From the NCBI GenBank assembly GCA_015654745.1, contig JAATGH010000229.1, positions 1 to 37,718 on the forward strand: a DNA stretch of 37,718 nucleotides. The letters are read 5' to 3'. Made by a program: the position numbers and the translations under genes. The notes under the pieces were generated by a model. The model made no database searches. It was not told the DNA's origin and was given only the letters and a program-made list of their open reading frames with translations. This DNA comes from Enterobacterales bacterium (lineage in GTDB: Bacteria; Pseudomonadota; Gammaproteobacteria; Enterobacterales; Enterobacteriaceae). This document shows positions 34,440 to 37,718 of the stretch, one piece after another (position 1 is the first letter of the stretch; each line of letters begins with the position of its first letter).

Positions 34440-34877
34440 CATGGCCCTCATTGATTCAATTATGGCGAAAAGTTCAAGCCTATGGTTGGGAATCCATCAT
34501 CACGTTTTATAATAAGTCTAATCTGGTGACGATATATTATTTGGCGTGTTCAGGTCGCTTTAATTAATTTAATCAATGTTAAATGCGGGGCGCATTCTAT
34601 TATATAAGTAGTGCTTGCTATGTTGAAGTGAGAGTGAGATCAAAATATTGAGCGATATAATGCTAAAAATGAGTATCCATATTTAAAACATCATGACTCC
34701 ACTAGGGGAACATGGTAACTCGGCGCGGGTTTCTGCAGTCGCGACGTGGCAAGTACGGATTTGTGAGCTGTCGGTTGGTGTCCCAAGGTCATCACGTCAG
34801 GCGTTGGGGCAGAGCGGCGCTGGATAAACCGGCGCCGGTTGACGAAAGAATATAGCGGACATAGCGGGTGGGAAAGG
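34440..34877. other. Intergenic region with a GC palindrome
   Basis: About 440 bases with AT-rich sequence near slyB and GC-rich sequence near the protease end. AACCGGCGCCGGTT (34827-34840) is a perfect 14-base palindrome. Short frames here show no recognisable domain. The promoter for slyB must lie here on the - strand. Confidence 0.4.
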
Positions 34878-35465
34878 TTAGCTCTTGATCTCTTTGGTGA
34901 CCCAACCGGCAATTTCCTGGTAAGGCACAAACATGGTCTGGTTGCGTTTAGGATGTGTCGCGGTAAATACGCCTACCACAGCGCCGTCATGACCATACAC
35001 CGGTCCACCGCTCATTCCCGGTACGCCGCCGGCATCGCTAAGGCCAACCAGGCAACTGGTGCCAGGTTTGTCCCACCAGCCAAACTCTTTCAGTACGCCA
35101 ATGGATGAGGTCGGCATGGCCGTATAAGCATTATACCCATATAAACGAAGGGTATCCCCTTTATCGGCGGTTTCCATTTTTGGCAGTATCCGACCAGTAT
35201 TATCATGGTAAATGATAGCGACGTCGCACAAGGGGTTATAGGCCTTGACCCGTACCATCATCATTTTTGCCACATGACCGGCGGTAAGGCTGTATTGCCG
35301 GGTTAATGGGAAACTTGAACCGATAGCGCCGGCCAACACCGGAATGCCGACAAAATGCATGTCTGCTTTCGACTCGGCAGTTTGATCAACTTTGTAGTGC
35401 CCAACACCGGTACAAGCGGTTAAAAAGAATAAGGGTAAGAGGGAAAATAAATAGTGAATTTTCAT
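34878..35465 (-). CDS. Trypsin-like serine protease lipoprotein
   Basis: 195 residues. Signal LFSLLPLFFLTAC gives lipobox Cys18, so the protein is anchored in an envelope membrane. The catalytic triad is visible: His64 (LTAGHVA), Asp81 (NPLCDVAII) and Ser152 (VPGMSGGPVYG). It is small for the chymotrypsin fold and lacks any PDZ or repeat domain. It looks like a housekeeping-type or host-interacting envelope protease that cleaves secreted or surface proteins, but its substrate is unknown. It stands alone between long spacers, on the - strand like slyB. Confidence 0.8.
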   Translation of the reverse strand: MKIHYLFSLLPLFFLTACTGVGHYKVDQTAESKADMHFVGIPVLAGAIGSSFPLTRQYSLTAGHVAKMMMVRVKAYNPLCDVAIIYHDNTGRILPKMETADKGDTLRLYGYNAYTAMPTSSIGVLKEFGWWDKPGTSCLVGLSDAGGVPGMSGGPVYGHDGAVVGVFTATHPKRNQTMFVPYQEIAGWVTKEIKS

Positions 35466-36317
35466 CGTTTGCCGTTTGGTTTTGTGCCCTATAAGAATTG
35501 ATCGCTTGTCGGATCAGGCCTGGCTAATATGACTAGCTAAAAGAGTTAACGGTCAAAATTGGAATTTCTTTAGTCTTCTTTGGATGTGGATTGTGAGCAT
35601 GCGAGGGCTAAATGACGGACGGGATAGTAGGATACTCTGTGCTTAACTGAAATTGTTAATGCATTATTCGTACTTAACATAAATTTTATCTGCCGCGGGG
35701 CGATACGTCTTCTAATAAGAAAAATGATATTTTTTATAGATCGAACGTGAAATGTATTGTTATCAATTAGATTGAAATATAATATTTTTATTTTTCAGGC
35801 CGACTGAGAACCCGATGCTGAGGAAGTCATGTTGAAAAAATTAAACGAGCCCACCTTGATACGGCTCAGGGGTTAAGTAAAATAGAATATGTGTTATAAT
35901 ATGATTATCTATTTGAGTTAAGTGTTTGGTAATGTTACCAATGCGATAAGTGCCTATCGTAGATGAATTTATTTTTATCGCGCCGGCTTGAAATGTTAAA
36001 TTATAATCACAATGCTACAACAAATTTATAATATAAACGCCATTGCCGAGAGAAGCAGCGGAACCACTGGCTATCATCGGCGCGTGCCCGGAAAATTATT
36101 CCGGCGTGCTGACGGCGTAACCGGGGTAGCTGTCCCCGCCCGGCTCAGATTAAAACTGGACGTAAGGGCGGTTGGCGAGCGGGCTGCCACCCCCGGTGGG
36201 CGGTTTATCGATCTAAATTGCGCGATACTCACACAATCCCTCACACTAAAGCGCAATAATAAGGTAAAATAGGAGATCGTTTCAGGCGAGAAATGAAAAA
36301 GCGGAGGTATACCTGTC
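35466..36317. other. Long intergenic region, mostly AT-rich
   Basis: About 850 bases. The first 530 are AT-rich and stop-dense. A more GC-rich block at 36050-36230 holds overlapping open frames on both strands (36012-36272 +, 36074-36319 -) without start context or recognisable domains; it could be an eroded gene. I see no RNA gene. Confidence 0.4.
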
Positions 36318-36617
36318 ATGAATTCGAGTCATCAGCAACGCACCGAAACCACCAGTAACCCGATAACCACTACCTTATCAGGCGTAATAACCAAGTCTCC
36401 AAGCCGGATCAAGGGCAATACCGGCCGACCGATGGTCAAAGCCACTATTCTGGCTGAAAGCGATAAACGCAGTTCTTACCCCCTCACCGTGGTCGGGTTC
36501 GACATTATGGCGCTTGAATTGATGGCGCATCTGCGCGGTGAACGCTTAACCATCACCGGGCGTATGGAATGGAATGGCGGATATTCCATTGTTGCGGACC
36601 AGATTATCGCCGTTTAG
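36318..36617 (+). CDS. Small protein, possible OB-fold ssDNA-binding (PriB/SSB-like)
   Basis: 99 residues, GGAGG about 10 bases before ATG. The sequence TTLSGVITKSPSRIKGNTGR resembles the first strand of PriB/SSB-type OB folds, followed by strands MVKATILAES, YPLTVVGFD and a C-terminal RLTITGRMEWNGGYSIVADQ strand pair. No acidic SSB tail is present. A role in binding single-stranded DNA is suggested by this pattern but not certain. The gene stands alone; phage origin is possible. Confidence 0.55.
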   Translation: MNSSHQQRTETTSNPITTTLSGVITKSPSRIKGNTGRPMVKATILAESDKRSSYPLTVVGFDIMALELMAHLRGERLTITGRMEWNGGYSIVADQIIAV

Positions 36618-37112
36618 CTATTTGGCCTTTCCAGGGTCTCTCCCAGGTTTGCAAACGAGTTCTGTCGTTACCTACTGCGTTCGGTTTTCCCCGCAGCATT
36701 CCTCAGACTTCCACTGCCAAAACGTCAAAATCCGCCAAGCGAAAGAAGCCGTCATTCCGCGCCGGACACGGAGTGTTCAGGGGTGCGTAGACAAAACGTA
36801 TCTTGGATATCAAAGAGTTAAACGGCTTCGTTTCGATAGGTATAGTACAATTGACGATGATTGTGAAGTTAACAGGTTGAAAAAAAAATTATAAAAATAA
36901 ACCTTGCTATAACAATCTCACTATGTGTAAATAGCGTCATCGGTTTGTAGTACAGACCTATTTATGAATGTCATTTTAGTAAAGTTGTTCCGGCAAATGG
37001 TATATCAAGATATCGTTTCACCGATGAATTTCCTTCTCTAGTGCTCTCATAAGTAAATCCTGACAAGCAGACCACAATCGCCTTATGGCGGCCCTATTAT
37101 AAGGAAACAATT
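36618..37112. other. Intergenic region and cold-shock leader
   Basis: About 495 bases. A 106-codon + frame at 36574-36894 overlaps the previous gene, has no recognisable domain and is not accepted. The AT-rich right half leads into the cold-shock gene and probably holds its promoter and a long 5' leader, including a small hairpin CGCC-TTAT-GGCG near 37079-37090. Confidence 0.4.
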
Positions 37113-37325
37113 ATGTCTAACAAAATGACTGGTTCAGTAAAATGGTTTGATGCTGGTAAAGGTTTTGGTTTTATCACCCCTGCTGACGGTAGCAAAGATG
37201 TGTTCGTACATTTTTCTGCAATCCAAAGCAATGATTTCAAGACCCTGGACGAAGGCCAACAGGTCGAATTCAATATCGAACAAGGCCAGAAAGGTCCGTC
37301 AGCAACTAACGTTGTTGCTCTGTAA
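37113..37325 (+). CDS. CspA-family cold-shock protein
   Basis: 70 residues, the standard size. The RNA-binding motifs are intact: RNP1 KGFGFI (residues 16-21) and RNP2 VFVHF (30-34), with the family opening [19 protein letters not shown]. It binds single-stranded RNA/DNA as an RNA chaperone. The ribosome-binding site is AAGGA, 7 bases before ATG. Sequence is between CspA, CspB and CspG types, so no specific symbol is given. A four-copy 16-bp tandem repeat covers the last codons and the stop. Confidence 0.95.
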   Translation: MSNKMTGSVKWFDAGKGFGFITPADGSKDVFVHFSAIQSNDFKTLDEGQQVEFNIEQGQKGPSATNVVAL

Positions 37326-37380
37326 TATAGCTGCTCTGTAATATAGCTGCCCTGTAACATGGTTGCCCTGCAAACAGCTG
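37317..37380 (+). repeat. 16-bp tandem repeat across the csp stop codon
   Basis: Four units: GCTCTGTAATATAGCT (37317-37332), an identical second copy (37333-37348), then two diverged units (37349-37364, 37365-37380). The first holds the gene's last codons and TAA; the others follow it in the 3' UTR. It looks like a local duplication by slippage. Confidence 0.85.
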
Positions 37381-37532
37381 ACGCAATATAGACGCGCAGT
37401 GTGTACAGCGCCGCTAGCGCCCCGGTAGTATCATCCCGGGAGCAACACGGAATCAATAAGAGTACCTGCGATAGCGATGAAGGCGAAAGCCGGAGCAGTC
37501 AGGTAACTTTTAAACAGCGAAAAAATTCTAAG

Positions 37533-37556
37533 CCTCGGTAATGCCGGGGTTTTTTT
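37533..37556 (+). terminator. Intrinsic terminator downstream of csp
   Basis: CCTCGG (37533-37538), loop TAATG, CCGGGG (37544-37549), then seven T. One U-G pair in the stem. It probably ends the cold-shock transcript, leaving a long 3' UTR. Confidence 0.8.
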
Positions 37557-37616
37557 ATGGTCATTTCCAATGGAATCCCCTCGCCGCACCGTTGGCAACT
37601 CATAACGTCCAACGAA

Positions 37617-37682
37617 ATAACGCTGAATAGCGTTATAAGATTCTTGTCGCTTTTAACAATCCCCTTCATTTAATGCTAAAAT
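37617..37682 (+). promoter_or_regulatory. Candidate promoter for the gene at the right edge
   Basis: -35 TTAACA (37653-37658), 18-base spacer, extended -10 TGC-TAAAAT (37674-37682). An inverted repeat ATAACGCT/AGCGTTAT with a 4-base loop (37617-37636) lies just upstream and could be a regulator site. Placed 28 bases before the ATG at 37711. Confidence 0.5.
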
Positions 37683-37710
37683 CCCGCTTCGACTGAACAA
37701 GGACACTGGT

Positions 37711-37718
37711 ATGAAGAA
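37711..37718 (+). CDS. Start of an unidentified gene cut by the window edge
   Basis: ATGAAG follows AAGGA (37699-37703) with a 7-base spacing and a plausible promoter upstream. Only two full codons (Met-Lys) are visible, so the product cannot be named. Confidence 0.45.

Noticed and set aside
36012-36319. Overlapping + and - frames of about 80 codons
   Set aside because: No start context and both strands open because of local GC-rich composition; neither resembles a known family.
36574-36894. 106-codon + strand frame after the OB-fold gene
   Set aside because: Overlaps the preceding gene in another frame and has no domain or start signal.
1-37718. CRISPR array
   Set aside because: No regularly spaced direct repeats with unique spacers; the only tandem array is the contiguous 16-bp repeat at 37317-37380.

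Overview
The window looks like an Enterobacterales chromosome, with a Sodalis/Pectobacteriaceae-like member the best guess. This rests on recognisable host genes (a SlyB-type lipoprotein, yciG, a CspA-family cold-shock protein), an E. coli-type LexA box, a tRNA-Arg(UCU) fragment and several decayed genes. The species assignment is inference; no 16S or core marker is present.

Bases 1-18519 are the distal part of a myovirus prophage, all on the + strand. It is a mosaic: a lambda-type head end (capsid E family, small head protein, FII-like connector) joined to a Mu-type contractile tail. Tail order is terminator, DUF2635, sheath, tube, frameshifted chaperone, tape measure with a lytic transglycosylase domain, gpN-like, hub gpP-like, spike gp45-like, gp46, gp47 and gp48-like, then receptor-binding proteins. 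Most genes overlap by ATGA or TAATG or are a few bases apart, as expected for one late transcript. An AT-rich membrane-protein gene with its own terminator interrupts this operon as a moron. The tailspike reading frame is cut by one in-frame amber codon. A UmuD'-like gene under a perfect LexA box follows, and a 3' half of tRNA-Arg(UCU) marks the likely att site.

Bases 18520-21976 are a scarred recombination zone. They hold a decayed IS66-type transposase, two remnants of a second UmuD'-like gene, and two 107-bp direct repeats (106/107 identical). Between the repeats, on the - strand, is a bacteriocin/polymorphic-toxin-like gene overlapping a small probable immunity gene. The module appears to have been inserted into the second umuD'-like copy.

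Bases 21977-26805 are accessory or host genes: a MarR-MFS operon with a 45-bp palindromic operator, a small membrane protein, an orphan MT-A70 adenine methyltransferase of phage type, a gene-poor stretch with a strong - strand terminator, a small Cys-rich secreted protein and yciG.

Bases 26806-37718 are chromosomal envelope and stress functions: an acyltransferase-3 membrane protein convergent with an RND efflux pump operon (fusion protein plus pump, no outer-membrane channel), a membrane-anchored alpha/beta hydrolase, a SlyB-like lipoprotein, a trypsin-like serine protease lipoprotein, a possible OB-fold protein, a cold-shock protein and the start of one more gene at the right edge. Intergenic spaces are long here and several hold eroded-looking sequence, consistent with a genome undergoing decay.
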